23,397 nucleotides of DNA. Source: a virus. The position numbers and the translations under genes were made by a program. The stretch is taken from positions 1-23,397 of the IMG/VR virus record IMGVR_UViG_3300005664_000091; one strand, 5' to 3'. Of this stretch, positions 14,906 to 22,055 are shown one piece after another; the first letter of the stretch is position 1, and each line of letters opens with the position of its first letter. The notes below the pieces were generated by a model, which saw only the letters and a program-made list of their open reading frames with translations, did no database searches and was not told the DNA's origin.

Positions 14906-16709
14906 TCGTTGGAACTGGAGTGATATTAATTTCTGTAGGCTCTATTGTTAACAAAACGTTTTTGGTTGAGTAGACATCATTAGAGAATGGTCGTGCATAA
15001 ATCCGTAATGAGTCGCCCTCAAACCCTTCAATGTTAAAATTCAAAAGCTTGACTACTCCTGTTTGATAATCAACAGTACCAACATCAACGATTGTAACAT
15101 GCTTGTTATTCTGTTGTTTTACTAACCGAATCTTTCCCTGTCCATCATCTTCTAATGTAACGCGAGATCCTCTATAGGTAAACGCAGAAGAATAGATAGC
15201 TGTTGTTCGTGTAAATGTGTGTATAGCAGCATAGTATGCATCATCAAAGTGTAGGGGCTGATCAAAAGTAACTTCGATGTTTTGTGATTGATTAGTTACA
15301 GGCTGAACCTTTTTGTATAGATATAGTTTAGTTTCATTTGACAATATCGAAAGATCAGCATCATCAATATCTGCAATCAATCGCGAGAACTCTACCTTTG
15401 ACTTAAAGTCATTCAAGTACTTTTCGTTGTAGTTAAGTATTGCGTCGACAACAAGTGTGTTGATTCTATCACTAGTGATTTCTGAAGCGTTGATATTATA
15501 CTTTACGTTTGATTCGATTCCCCAGTACATCATCTGCGCTTCGACAAATATTGGAGTAATAGACATTGGATTACGGCGCTTAATGAACTGGGTGTATTCA
15601 GATTTCTTCGAAGCAGGAATACCATCAATGTTTTCAATATCCAATGCAATATAAACACGACCATATTTTGGTGGTGTTAGCTCTTCGCCACCATATACAG
15701 ATACAGCATTGATTTCCGGAAATTTTGTTTTTAAGGCAATCTCATAATCTGTATCAACGACGGTTCGTTCCTGTACCTGAAAGTGACGAGGAGCATAGTA
15801 ACGAATTGATTCATTGCTCTCTTCTTTTCGTCCATTCTCTGCAGCTGTAACAGTTGTTATTTCAACCGCTGATGTTAATTCACCGTTTGTTGGATCAAAG
15901 TTGATCATAAAGTTTTTTGCACCAATTGGTGCATCTGCTTTACACACACGATAATCGATTACGATCACAGCGTTTTGTTTTGGTTTTCGACCAACAACAC
16001 CATCACCAAACAACACTTCATAGAAGCCATTATCAACTGGCTGAATAAAGAACACCTTTGAACCTTCATACAAGTCAAGCAATGTTGTTGCATACGTATA
16101 TGAAGAACCGACCTGTGCATTGTCTTCATAGACAGTGACAGTGATTGATGTTGTATCAGCGTTTTTGTTTGTTAAACGAAACGTTTGGTTTTCTAGGTCA
16201 GCACGAAAGATGTATGAATCTTTAATGTATGTGCCTTCGTAAATATCCGTTGAAAAGCTATAGTTGTTGTTTGAATCGTATGTGCAAACGATTGCTTCTG
16301 GTACTGTGAACTGAAAGTTTTTATTCTTTACCTGTGCAGTAAAGCTCTGTCCCTTTAGTACAGTATATGGTTGATTATCTCCAGTTGCAGAGAAACGGCA
16401 TCTAACCTTTGCTTTTGCAGAGCGAGCAGAACGAGGCAAATAGTTCAAGCTCTTTGCATGTGAAACAAGTGTATCTCTCAGCTGAGCAGAATCAATAAAC
16501 CCTTCACTGATATCCATGTTAGTGAAGAATGCATTATATAGAGTGTTGTATGCCAACAGATCTAATAATACCGAAATGTTTGACCCTTCAAAATCATAGT
16601 CTTTAAATTGGTCCTGCGACCGCATAAAGTTCTTCAATGAAGCCTTTAGCCCATCAAAGTCTAGGTCGACAAGATTAAGTGAATTGTTTGGAATGATTTG
16701 TTGTGTCAT
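14898..16709 (-). CDS. 6: Baseplate wedge protein gp6 (603 aa)
   Basis: gp6 forms the ring of dimers that ties the wedges together in the inner T4 baseplate. Residues 37-58 contain 'DYDFEGS' and 'VLLDLLAYNTLY', which match T4 gp6 almost exactly (DYDFEGSRLNVLCDLLAYNTLY). A Baseplate_J-like region follows, with 'LFGDGVVGRKPKQNAV' near residue 230 and 'GGEELTPPKYGRVYIALD' near 345. The length of 603 is close to T4's 660; the C-terminal 100 residues differ and are beta-rich. ATG 16709 overlaps the gp25 stop as ATGA, with only a weak AGAGAG upstream, so coupling is likely. The order gp25-gp6-gp7 is that of marine T4-like phages. Confidence 0.92.
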   Translation of the reverse strand: MTQQIIPNNSLNLVDLDFDGLKASLKNFMRSQDQFKDYDFEGSNISVLLDLLAYNTLYNAFFTNMDISEGFIDSAQLRDTLVSHAKSLNYLPRSARSAKAKVRCRFSATGDNQPYTVLKGQSFTAQVKNKNFQFTVPEAIVCTYDSNNNYSFSTDIYEGTYIKDSYIFRADLENQTFRLTNKNADTTSITVTVYEDNAQVGSSYTYATTLLDLYEGSKVFFIQPVDNGFYEVLFGDGVVGRKPKQNAVIVIDYRVCKADAPIGAKNFMINFDPTNGELTSAVEITTVTAAENGRKEESNESIRYYAPRHFQVQERTVVDTDYEIALKTKFPEINAVSVYGGEELTPPKYGRVYIALDIENIDGIPASKKSEYTQFIKRRNPMSITPIFVEAQMMYWGIESNVKYNINASEITSDRINTLVVDAILNYNEKYLNDFKSKVEFSRLIADIDDADLSILSNETKLYLYKKVQPVTNQSQNIEVTFDQPLHFDDAYYAAIHTFTRTTAIYSSAFTYRGSRVTLEDDGQGKIRLVKQQNNKHVTIVDVGTVDYQTGVVKLLNFNIEGFEGDSLRIYARPFSNDVYSTKNVLLTIEPTEINITPVPTRP

Positions 16710-17125
16710 CTAACTCTCTGTAAGAAGATATCAACTGAAAACTGTTGTTGAATATTTATTATCGTAAATTGAACGTTGACAATATATCCGTTGGCATCCT
16801 CGTTTGGTGTAACAGTAACAATTGGATTATTGGCGCGGGTGCTGTAGTTGTTTAACGATTGTTTGATTTCATCACGCAGCAGCGTCGCAGTATTTTCATT
16901 CATTGGCTCGAACAACATTGCGTTTGTTCTTGATCCAAACGCAGAATTGTAAAATCGTTCACCACGAATCGTTAATACGATATTGGCAATTTCTTGTTGA
17001 ACCGCGCGCTCATTAACAACTGTTAGGATAGAGTCTGTCGTTGGGTCGCGAATGAACGGAACGACAAAGTCGCGATAGACAATTGGTTGATTTGAACGAG
17101 TTGTAAATCTATCTGCGCGGGCCAT
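16706..17125 (-). CDS. 25: Baseplate wedge protein gp25 (139 aa)
   Basis: This belongs to the GPW/gp25 family, which forms the inner-baseplate sheath anchor and is related to TssE of type VI secretion. Residues 54-74 (RGERFYNSAFGSRTNAMLF, then EP) form the family signature, with an FEP in the place of the usual EPR-like motif. The following 'NENTATLLRDEIKQSL' helix and the C-terminal strands (IVTVTPNEDANGYIVNVQF) fit as well. The length equals the T4 protein (132). The ATG follows the PAAR stop directly (TAAATG), and GGAG lies about 5 nt upstream inside the PAAR gene end. It overlaps gp6 by 4 nt. Confidence 0.92.
   Translation of the reverse strand: MARADRFTTRSNQPIVYRDFVVPFIRDPTTDSILTVVNERAVQQEIANIVLTIRGERFYNSAFGSRTNAMLFEPMNENTATLLRDEIKQSLNNYSTRANNPIVTVTPNEDANGYIVNVQFTIINIQQQFSVDIFLQRVR
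16753..16760 (-). promoter_or_regulatory. Possible internal late promoter box AATAAATA upstream of gp6
   Basis: The coding strand has AATAAATA about 44 nt before the gp6 ATG, inside gp25. It differs from the T4 late box TATAAATA in one base. A transcript would start about 38 nt before gp6. In AT-rich DNA such a match is expected by chance, so this is only a candidate. Confidence 0.2.
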
Positions 17126-17422
17126 TTATTCTCCGTATGCAAAAACGTCTGGTGAACCACCTGCTGTCATTGGATTACAGTGTGGTGGTCCAATTGGAAT
17201 ACAAAGAGTATCCGGTTTAGCAGAATCAGGTGAATGGACGATTACAAGTATTCCTTCTACAGTAACAGTACTGCCCGATGGTATTAGTGCGCCTTCTTCA
17301 TGTGAATCCGGATCGCCTTGTACAGCCCACAACAACCCATTGACAAACACGGTCGATTGATTAACTACAACAGTTGATGCACCGCATATCCGCGGATCAG
17401 AGTCTCTATGTGCTTTTGGCAT
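17126..17422 (-). CDS. 5.4: PAAR-repeat spike tip protein (98 aa)
   Basis: PAAR proteins cap the trimeric beta-helix needle with a sharp, metal-binding cone. The pattern seen here is 'HRDSDPRICG' (5-14), 'VFVNGLLWAVQGDPDSH' (25-41), 'IPSGSTVTVEGILVIVHS' (47-64), then 'CIPIGPPHCNP' (74-84). This follows the family scheme of NG-x-GD-x-H/C followed by GS-V-G. Candidate zinc ligands are among C13, H41, H63, C74, H81 and C82. The length equals T4 gp5.4 (97 aa), which is the PAAR tip of the T4 spike. It directly follows the beta-helix gene with a one-base overlap (TAATG), and this fixes its partner. Confidence 0.85.
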   Translation of the reverse strand: MPKAHRDSDPRICGASTVVVNQSTVFVNGLLWAVQGDPDSHEEGALIPSGSTVTVEGILVIVHSPDSAKPDTLCIPIGPPHCNPMTAGGSPDVFAYGE

Positions 17423-18114
17423 TATGCAGAACTAAACCCTGTATCAAATCCGCCTTGCGCAACCGGTCCTGTAGAAGAAAGATTTCCAGGCCCAGGTGTT
17501 CCTGGCTTATTTAGATGGACTGCAGAACCGGATACGGTTGTTGGTCCCTGTGAAGCCATATTCAATGAAGCAGCAGAACCCATAGACATTGCCCCTTGTG
17601 TTTGCATGTTAATTGGGCCAGAGCTTTGAATTGATGTGGCACCAGCAATTCTCATATCCATGTCACCCGCGACATTGATCTTTGCACTACCACGAGCACC
17701 GATTTGCAAATTATCAATTGACATCTTCATGTTGCCACCACCAGCAAGAAGCGTATCACCGCCTACTGCAATACCAGCATCTCCCGCAACCTCAATGTGC
17801 GCGCCTCCGCCAATCATAAACCGCCCTTGGCCACCGATTGAGATATCACCATTCTTTTCAACCGATAATGTCACGCCACTCTTGTTTACGTTGTGTTGAT
17901 CACCGGTAACAAATGTTGTTTGATCACCATTGTGGTACATCTCTGTATATGTACCGGATGGATGAGCAATTCGAATACGTTCTTTGCCTGGTGTTGAGTC
18001 AATATGAATCTCTTGTCCACCTGGCCATACTGTTACCTGATTGTATGGGTATTGTGGATCAATGTCTTTGTTCTTGTGTCGATCAGGCCATCTTGATTGT
18101 TGGTCTACTGCCAT
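17422..18114 (-). CDS. 5: Central spike beta-helix, gp5 C-terminal domain as a separate protein (230 aa)
   Basis: The protein corresponds to the C-terminal part of T4 gp5, the trimeric needle that pierces the outer membrane. Residues 20-70 (QYPYNQVTVWPGGQEIHIDS, TPGKERIRIAHPSGTYTEMY, HNGDQTTFVTGDQ) match the conserved entry to the gp5 beta-prism. Residues 75-200 are short Gly-rich beta turns at roughly 8-residue steps (ISIGGQGRFMIGGG, IEVAGDAGIAVGGD, INVAGDMDMRIAGAT). Residues 203-230 form a Gly/Pro/Ser tail that may contact the PAAR tip. No lysozyme or OB domain is present in this frame. AGGA precedes the ATG by 10 nt. It lies between the 105-aa unknown and the PAAR gene. Confidence 0.88.
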   Translation of the reverse strand: MAVDQQSRWPDRHKNKDIDPQYPYNQVTVWPGGQEIHIDSTPGKERIRIAHPSGTYTEMYHNGDQTTFVTGDQHNVNKSGVTLSVEKNGDISIGGQGRFMIGGGAHIEVAGDAGIAVGGDTLLAGGGNMKMSIDNLQIGARGSAKINVAGDMDMRIAGATSIQSSGPINMQTQGAMSMGSAASLNMASQGPTTVSGSAVHLNKPGTPGPGNLSSTGPVAQGGFDTGFSSA

Positions 18115-18118
18115 TGTA

Positions 18119-18436
18119 TTAGCTTCCTACATTATATTGTTGATTGACGATTGCTTGCTGTTCTATTGCTTTTAGTTTCGCTTCTGTTTCTAGAAGTATC
18201 TTAGCAAGCTCCTGTTCGTCTTTTTTGTTTTTTGGTTTCTTGTTTTTAATGAACTTGTCAAAAAACCCTTTCAGCATTCCTGCAAGTTGCTGAGGTCCAA
18301 CAGCGTTAACGCCCTTTGGGTTACCGTTTGACTTTTTAAGATTGGTTAACATGTCAACTGCCTGCTTGACATGAGCTGATTTGTTTGCAGGATTAAATTG
18401 CTTTAACACTTCCTGTGCGTTTGGTTGAACTGCCAT
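18119..18436 (-). CDS. Hypothetical helical Lys-rich protein in the gp5 lysozyme position (105 aa)
   Basis: No family is recognised. The protein is short, basic and predicted helical. Residues 8-35 form helices (EVLKQFNPANKSAHVKQAVD), residues 47-63 form an amphipathic segment (PQQLAGMLKGFFDKFIK), residues 64-72 are a Lys-rich turn (NKKPKNKKD), and residues 73-97 are a charged helix (EQELAKILLETEAKLKAIEQQ) that could coil. No Glu/Asp/Thr lysozyme triad arrangement is evident. It starts one base after the OB-fold gene stop (TAATATG), with AGGAAC upstream. It lies exactly where T4 gp5 carries its lysozyme domain, between OB fold and beta-helix. It could be a connector, a chaperone or a diverged enzyme; I cannot choose. 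Confidence 0.6.
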   Translation of the reverse strand: MAVQPNAQEVLKQFNPANKSAHVKQAVDMLTNLKKSNGNPKGVNAVGPQQLAGMLKGFFDKFIKNKKPKNKKDEQELAKILLETEAKLKAIEQQAIVNQQYNVGS

Positions 18437-18437
18437 A

Positions 18438-18983
18438 TTATGTTCCTGGATTTCCCATTGCTGCTAATGAAAAACTTTGTTCCTTAACGTCTTCTGGTAG
18501 ACGAGAAAAGCTCTGTTCTTTTGTATCATTTGGCGCTTCATCGTGCGCATAGTCGTGAATTGGCTTTGTGTCGTTTCGAGCAGCAGTGGGATCTGTTCGA
18601 TCACCTTTTGCTGCAATCAATCGTTGATCCTTGTATCCAGACTCTTTGCCCTTTGCTTGGTATGGCGCCGATCCCTTGGTCTTGTCGCCTTGTTGATCAT
18701 CATCAGAAGGCAGTGATCCCATAATTACCGGTACCTGACCATCAGGTCCGTCCATATACCAAACAAGAACCTTCGATCCTTTTTGCAATCCGTTTCCTGA
18801 TTGACCAATTGGGCCTGATCCTGACTTATTGATTTTTGGATTGTCTGCAGTACCGATAGGGCGCGCCCAACGAAGCTGTTCGTCACTTAGACTGTCTTGA
18901 TGTCCGAGAACTTTGATTCGAGCTCGGCCGTTCTGCATAACATCATCTTTTACATTGTCTACTTCTGCTACTACAAAACTCAT
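18438..18983 (-). CDS. 5: gp5 N-terminal OB-fold protein (181 aa)
   Basis: This matches the OB domain that joins the spike to the gp27 hub in T4. The core is 'VAEVDNVKDD' (5-14), 'NGRARIKVLGHQD' (18-30), 'RWARPIGTA' (39-46), and 'KGSKVLVWYMDGPDGQVPVI' (68-87) ending MGSLP. These correspond to T4 'VGVVEDRMDPLKLGRVRVRV', 'WMSVIQPIT' and 'GTRVYGHFLD...GIVLGTYG'. The start is placed at ATG 18983, not at the in-frame ATG 19010: the former overlaps the gp27-like stop as TAATG and has GGAGG upstream, while the latter lacks any ribosome site and lies within gp27. Residues 93-181 are a polar, apparently disordered tail with a repeated KEQSFS (155-160, 167-172). No lysozyme domain is present. Confidence 0.82.
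   Translation of the reverse strand: MSFVVAEVDNVKDDVMQNGRARIKVLGHQDSLSDEQLRWARPIGTADNPKINKSGSGPIGQSGNGLQKGSKVLVWYMDGPDGQVPVIMGSLPSDDDQQGDKTKGSAPYQAKGKESGYKDQRLIAAKGDRTDPTAARNDTKPIHDYAHDEAPNDTKEQSFSRLPEDVKEQSFSLAAMGNPGT
18468..18521 (-). repeat. Duplicated KEQSFS motif in the OB-fold protein tail
   Basis: KEQSFS is encoded at 18521-18504 and again at 18485-18468, 36 nt apart. Four of the six codons differ synonymously (AAA/AAG, CAG/CAA, AGC/AGT, TCT/TCA), so the repeat is kept at the protein level. Confidence 0.7.
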
Positions 18984-20191
18984 TATTCTGGTATTCCTCC
19001 TTGAGAACATTCCAATGTTGTTATTGCTTGAGGCTTTGTATCATAATTTTTAATGTGATGAGTTAAATTGATAATAAGCCCAAGCCCGCCAGCACGTCTA
19101 GCACCTGAATAGTTTGGTGTTGTTAGGTCGCCTTGAGGAACGACTGGCTTTGCGATTACTCCTCGACCAACAGTTAATTTGCATCCAAGATCAAACAGGA
19201 TCTGCATTGCATATCCTGGTCCATCCTGTGTCATTTCACCCATTTTGTTTTCACCACCTGCTTTTAGCTGCTTTGGTGCAATCTTATTTAACTGTCTATC
19301 ATGAGGAATGTAATGTGATTGTGACTTTCCTTCGGTCAATTTATTAAACGTGTTGCCCATTACATCCCACACATTTACGATTGGGGATGCTGGACGATTA
19401 CGAGACGCTTTGTTAATGTTGCCGCCACCAACAGACGTTGATGACTTGAAAGCAAGAATCTGTGTATGCAATTTATGCATATCCAAAAAGCTTTTGCCTA
19501 CTGTAGCATCCTGAATAAATGTCATTGCACCTGAGCCCATTTCAGCAAATAACTGTTCAAGTGGCATTAATGCAAACCCTTTATTATCTCTATAGTATGC
19601 ATATGCACCTGAATCAGGAAAAGCCATTGACGTTATCTGCCGGCGTATTTTAGCAATGGCGTCCCATGGTCTATCATTAGAAATAATGAACGGTTCCTTT
19701 TCACCAATCATACCAAGTGACGGTGACATTCTATAGATGCCAGTTGAGTTCAGATATTGATCGTGAATTTCATTGATCACATTTGTTCCTGGAACATTTT
19801 GCCAAGAGCCAACAACCTTTGCGGATGGGTTCTCAATAAACGCAGGGTCGGTTGCTGATATAACGGTACCAACTGTTCGTCCACCTGTTGCCGCAAACTC
19901 ACCTTTTTGTTTTGCAACAACGCCCTTCCAATCATACCGAGTTCCAAACGCATTTGTTACAACAAGCGCTACTGGCTCTCCGCCTTCTAGCTTAAGTGTG
20001 TTGCCCCAATTGTGATGATCATACATTGTAAGTTCAACAAGAATGTATGGACGAAGGATTGATTCGTAAATCTTGATTTCGCGAACGTGCGCCTTTAGTT
20101 GTGTTCCTGCAATAGTGCATGTTGTTAATTCGCAGCTGCCAGGAGGCGGCAATCCATAAGACGGTTGATAGGTAAATGGCTGTAATGACAT
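18983..20191 (-). CDS. 27: Baseplate hub protein gp27-like (402 aa)
   Basis: gp27 is the trimeric hub ring that links the spike to the tail tube and is related to VgrG and gpD. The N-terminal part (residues 20-110) has the tube-like pattern 'IAGTQLKAHVREIKIYESIL', 'LVELTMYDHHNWGNTL', 'GEPVALVVTNAF'. A middle domain follows around residues 130-240 with 'NEIHDQYL' and 'ISNDRPWDAIAKIRRQI'. The C-terminus 'GLIINLTHHIKNY' resembles the closing strands of T4 gp27 ('VDEVIHELSNNNSVTHL'). The length is close to T4's 391. The start overlaps the gp53 stop as TAATG, and the gene is followed directly by the OB-fold gene, its expected partner. Overall sequence identity to T4 is low, so the call rests on pattern and position. 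Confidence 0.78.
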   Translation of the reverse strand: MSLQPFTYQPSYGLPPPGSCELTTCTIAGTQLKAHVREIKIYESILRPYILVELTMYDHHNWGNTLKLEGGEPVALVVTNAFGTRYDWKGVVAKQKGEFAATGGRTVGTVISATDPAFIENPSAKVVGSWQNVPGTNVINEIHDQYLNSTGIYRMSPSLGMIGEKEPFIISNDRPWDAIAKIRRQITSMAFPDSGAYAYYRDNKGFALMPLEQLFAEMGSGAMTFIQDATVGKSFLDMHKLHTQILAFKSSTSVGGGNINKASRNRPASPIVNVWDVMGNTFNKLTEGKSQSHYIPHDRQLNKIAPKQLKAGGENKMGEMTQDGPGYAMQILFDLGCKLTVGRGVIAKPVVPQGDLTTPNYSGARRAGGLGLIINLTHHIKNYDTKPQAITTLECSQGGIPE

Positions 20192-21063
20192 TAGCTCATT
20201 TTCTTTCGTAGTTGTTCAAGTACGTCAGGAATCACTGCTTGTTCTAGTAGCACAATGTGTTTGTTTTGTTCATTCTTTTCGTGTTCCCAATCCCAGAATG
20301 ATACAGTTTGCCAATATGCTGCTTCATCATCTGTCAATGGTTGGTATAATATCACACTAGTGTTAGATGTTGTTTGTGCACCAGATGTTTCTCCCACAAC
20401 ATCTACAATGTACGTTGAGTTTGCTGTTGTGTTTCCTGATACATGCTGAATCGTTATTTGTTCTGTGTTCGCAGTTACTATTTCTGCTGTTCCAATTGTT
20501 TCGCCTGAATATTTTATATCAATAAACTCGCTATTAACAAATTGAGTATCAGATAATGTTATGTTGATTGCGAACTGCACAAGCTTGTTAGTAGAAATAG
20601 TAAAATCATCTTGTTTGCGACTATATGTTTGAATTTGTCCTCTAGCATTAAAGATTGGATCATAGTATTTCTTTAAAACATCAGGTAGCGTATCATAATA
20701 CGCCTTGACGATTTGCTTGTCATCGGATGGCCAGTTAAGGCGGTAATACTTGACTTTTTGCTTTGCCGTCTCTGCATCACCATAACGATTGACAATCATT
20801 TGATCAAACTCTTGATCTTCCATTGGCCACGCATAGTATGGATCAATGATTTCGTTTGTTAAGAATATCAACCAATCAAGAGATGGGTCGCGATAATATG
20901 CCTCAGATATTTGATCTGGTCGAAGCTGAACTGGGACATTTACAGGATAGAACAGCTGTACCTGTTGTCTCAATCCTTCATCCAGTTTAACCCGGCGGGT
21001 TAAATCACGAACAGAAAGATTGTTGTATATAATTGTCGGCAGCTTATCAAAGTATCTTTCCAT
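20191..21063 (-). CDS. 53: Baseplate wedge protein gp53 (290 aa, with an inserted beta domain)
   Basis: gp53 clamps neighbouring wedges to form the hexagonal baseplate and has a LysM-like fold in T4. The signature is residues 49-81: 'PDQISEAYYRDPSLDWLIFL', then 'NEIIDPYYAWPM'. It matches T4 'PEELANAIYGNPQLYWVLLM ... YDPYYGWI'. At 290 residues it is longer than T4 gp53 (196). The excess is largely residues 160-240, a Thr/Asn/Val-rich beta stretch (IDIKYSGETIGTAEIVTANT, TYIVDVVGETSGAQT), before a conserved-looking helical end (FWDWEHEKNEQNKHIVLLEQ). The gene overlaps the stops and starts of gp48 and gp27 by one base each (TAATG), which suggests tight coupling of the hub-proximal genes. Confidence 0.85.
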   Translation of the reverse strand: MERYFDKLPTIIYNNLSVRDLTRRVKLDEGLRQQVQLFYPVNVPVQLRPDQISEAYYRDPSLDWLIFLTNEIIDPYYAWPMEDQEFDQMIVNRYGDAETAKQKVKYYRLNWPSDDKQIVKAYYDTLPDVLKKYYDPIFNARGQIQTYSRKQDDFTISTNKLVQFAINITLSDTQFVNSEFIDIKYSGETIGTAEIVTANTEQITIQHVSGNTTANSTYIVDVVGETSGAQTTSNTSVILYQPLTDDEAAYWQTVSFWDWEHEKNEQNKHIVLLEQAVIPDVLEQLRKKMS

Positions 21064-22055
21064 TATCTGGTCCCAATAGAAGGTGTGGTCTGAGATGTTG
21101 TTCCAGCATTGTTAGTAATAGAAGAATCGTATCGTTTACCAAATTGTCCCTTTAGCCAGAACTCGAGCTCAAGGAATGACATACGTATTGTAACAGACTC
21201 TGGTGCACCAGTATGATAGAATGATGGTGTTCCGGATCCATAGTAGTTAACCTGAAAGTCGTCAAGCACAGCTGGTTTGAATTCATACATATAGTCTCTA
21301 ATCTTATCAGAGAATGCACACAGGAAGATGTCTGGATATCCAAAGATCGACGTACCAAACCAAAATGATGGTGCCATAGCATTGTTTAAATAAACAATTA
21401 GATCGCGAACCAAATCAGACTCTCTTTTGTTTCGAGGAGCAAGCTTCCACTCAAAACTATACTTCTTGTATGTTGGCCCTTTGAAAAGAATTGTCAAATA
21501 ATCATTAACAGCAAGACCAGCCAATGCTTCTAATGCAGAGCCAGATTTACCAGGCAATGCATTATTTAATGCATCTCGTCCTGCTCCAAGAGCACCACCT
21601 GCAACAGCATCAGCAGTTGATGCGCCAATTTGACCTGCATCGATCTGACCAGTCTTTTTAAAGCTTTGGGCAGCACTATTTAATCCACCAAGTGCAGCAC
21701 CAACAACTGCTCCAAGTTCTTCTTGAGAGTAAGCGACCATGTGGTGATCCATCACATTGTTTGGAACTGGTAGCTTTATGTCTTTTTGATAATTGACTGT
21801 GCCTATTGTTGTGAAATTTTGGCGTGCATATGTACCAGCTTTAAGAATAAAATGCGGACCATCAAGCGGCAGATCGATCGGAAATGTTGAAGAGTCAACT
21901 CCCTTTGATATATCATCGATGTATTGGTTGATTGGTTGTTCTAGTAGTGTTGGAACATACGAACCACCTATAGGAGCTGTTTGTGATAGAATAGCAGCAA
22001 CACCTGACTGGTTGTTTTGAATTGTTGCGCGTGTTGCCGCATCGAGCACACCCAT
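21063..22055 (-). CDS. 48: Baseplate tail tube cap gp48-like (330 aa)
   Basis: gp48 sits on top of the hub and, with gp54, primes polymerisation of the tail tube around the tape measure. Residues 196-230 (YKKYSFEWKLAPRNKRESDL, VRDLIVYLNNAMAP) match the T4 pattern 'TKVFTWDLTPRSTEDLMAII'. The closing strands (SVTIRMSFLELEFW, 287-300) match 'FTLEITMREI'. A Gly/Ala-rich central stretch (residues 113-185, e.g. GAVVGAALGG, DAVAGGALGAG) is also typical of this class and may line the tube or contact the tape measure. The length of 330 compares with T4's 364. It is the first gene of the minus-strand array, with AAGGA 9 nt before the ATG. A gp54 identity is the main alternative. Confidence 0.75.
   Translation of the reverse strand: MGVLDAATRATIQNNQSGVAAILSQTAPIGGSYVPTLLEQPINQYIDDISKGVDSSTFPIDLPLDGPHFILKAGTYARQNFTTIGTVNYQKDIKLPVPNNVMDHHMVAYSQEELGAVVGAALGGLNSAAQSFKKTGQIDAGQIGASTADAVAGGALGAGRDALNNALPGKSGSALEALAGLAVNDYLTILFKGPTYKKYSFEWKLAPRNKRESDLVRDLIVYLNNAMAPSFWFGTSIFGYPDIFLCAFSDKIRDYMYEFKPAVLDDFQVNYYGSGTPSFYHTGAPESVTIRMSFLELEFWLKGQFGKRYDSSITNNAGTTSQTTPSIGTR

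Noticed and set aside
18984-19010. Nine-residue N-terminal extension (MFSRRNTRI) of the OB-fold protein from ATG 19010.
   Set aside because: That ATG has no ribosome site and lies inside the gp27-like gene. ATG 18983 has GGAGG upstream and a TAATG overlap.
17126-19010. A search for a lysozyme or other wall hydrolase domain in the spike genes.
   Set aside because: No T4-lysozyme-type motif, LysM, NlpC/P60 or lytic transglycosylase signature could be seen. A very diverged domain in the 105-aa protein cannot be excluded.
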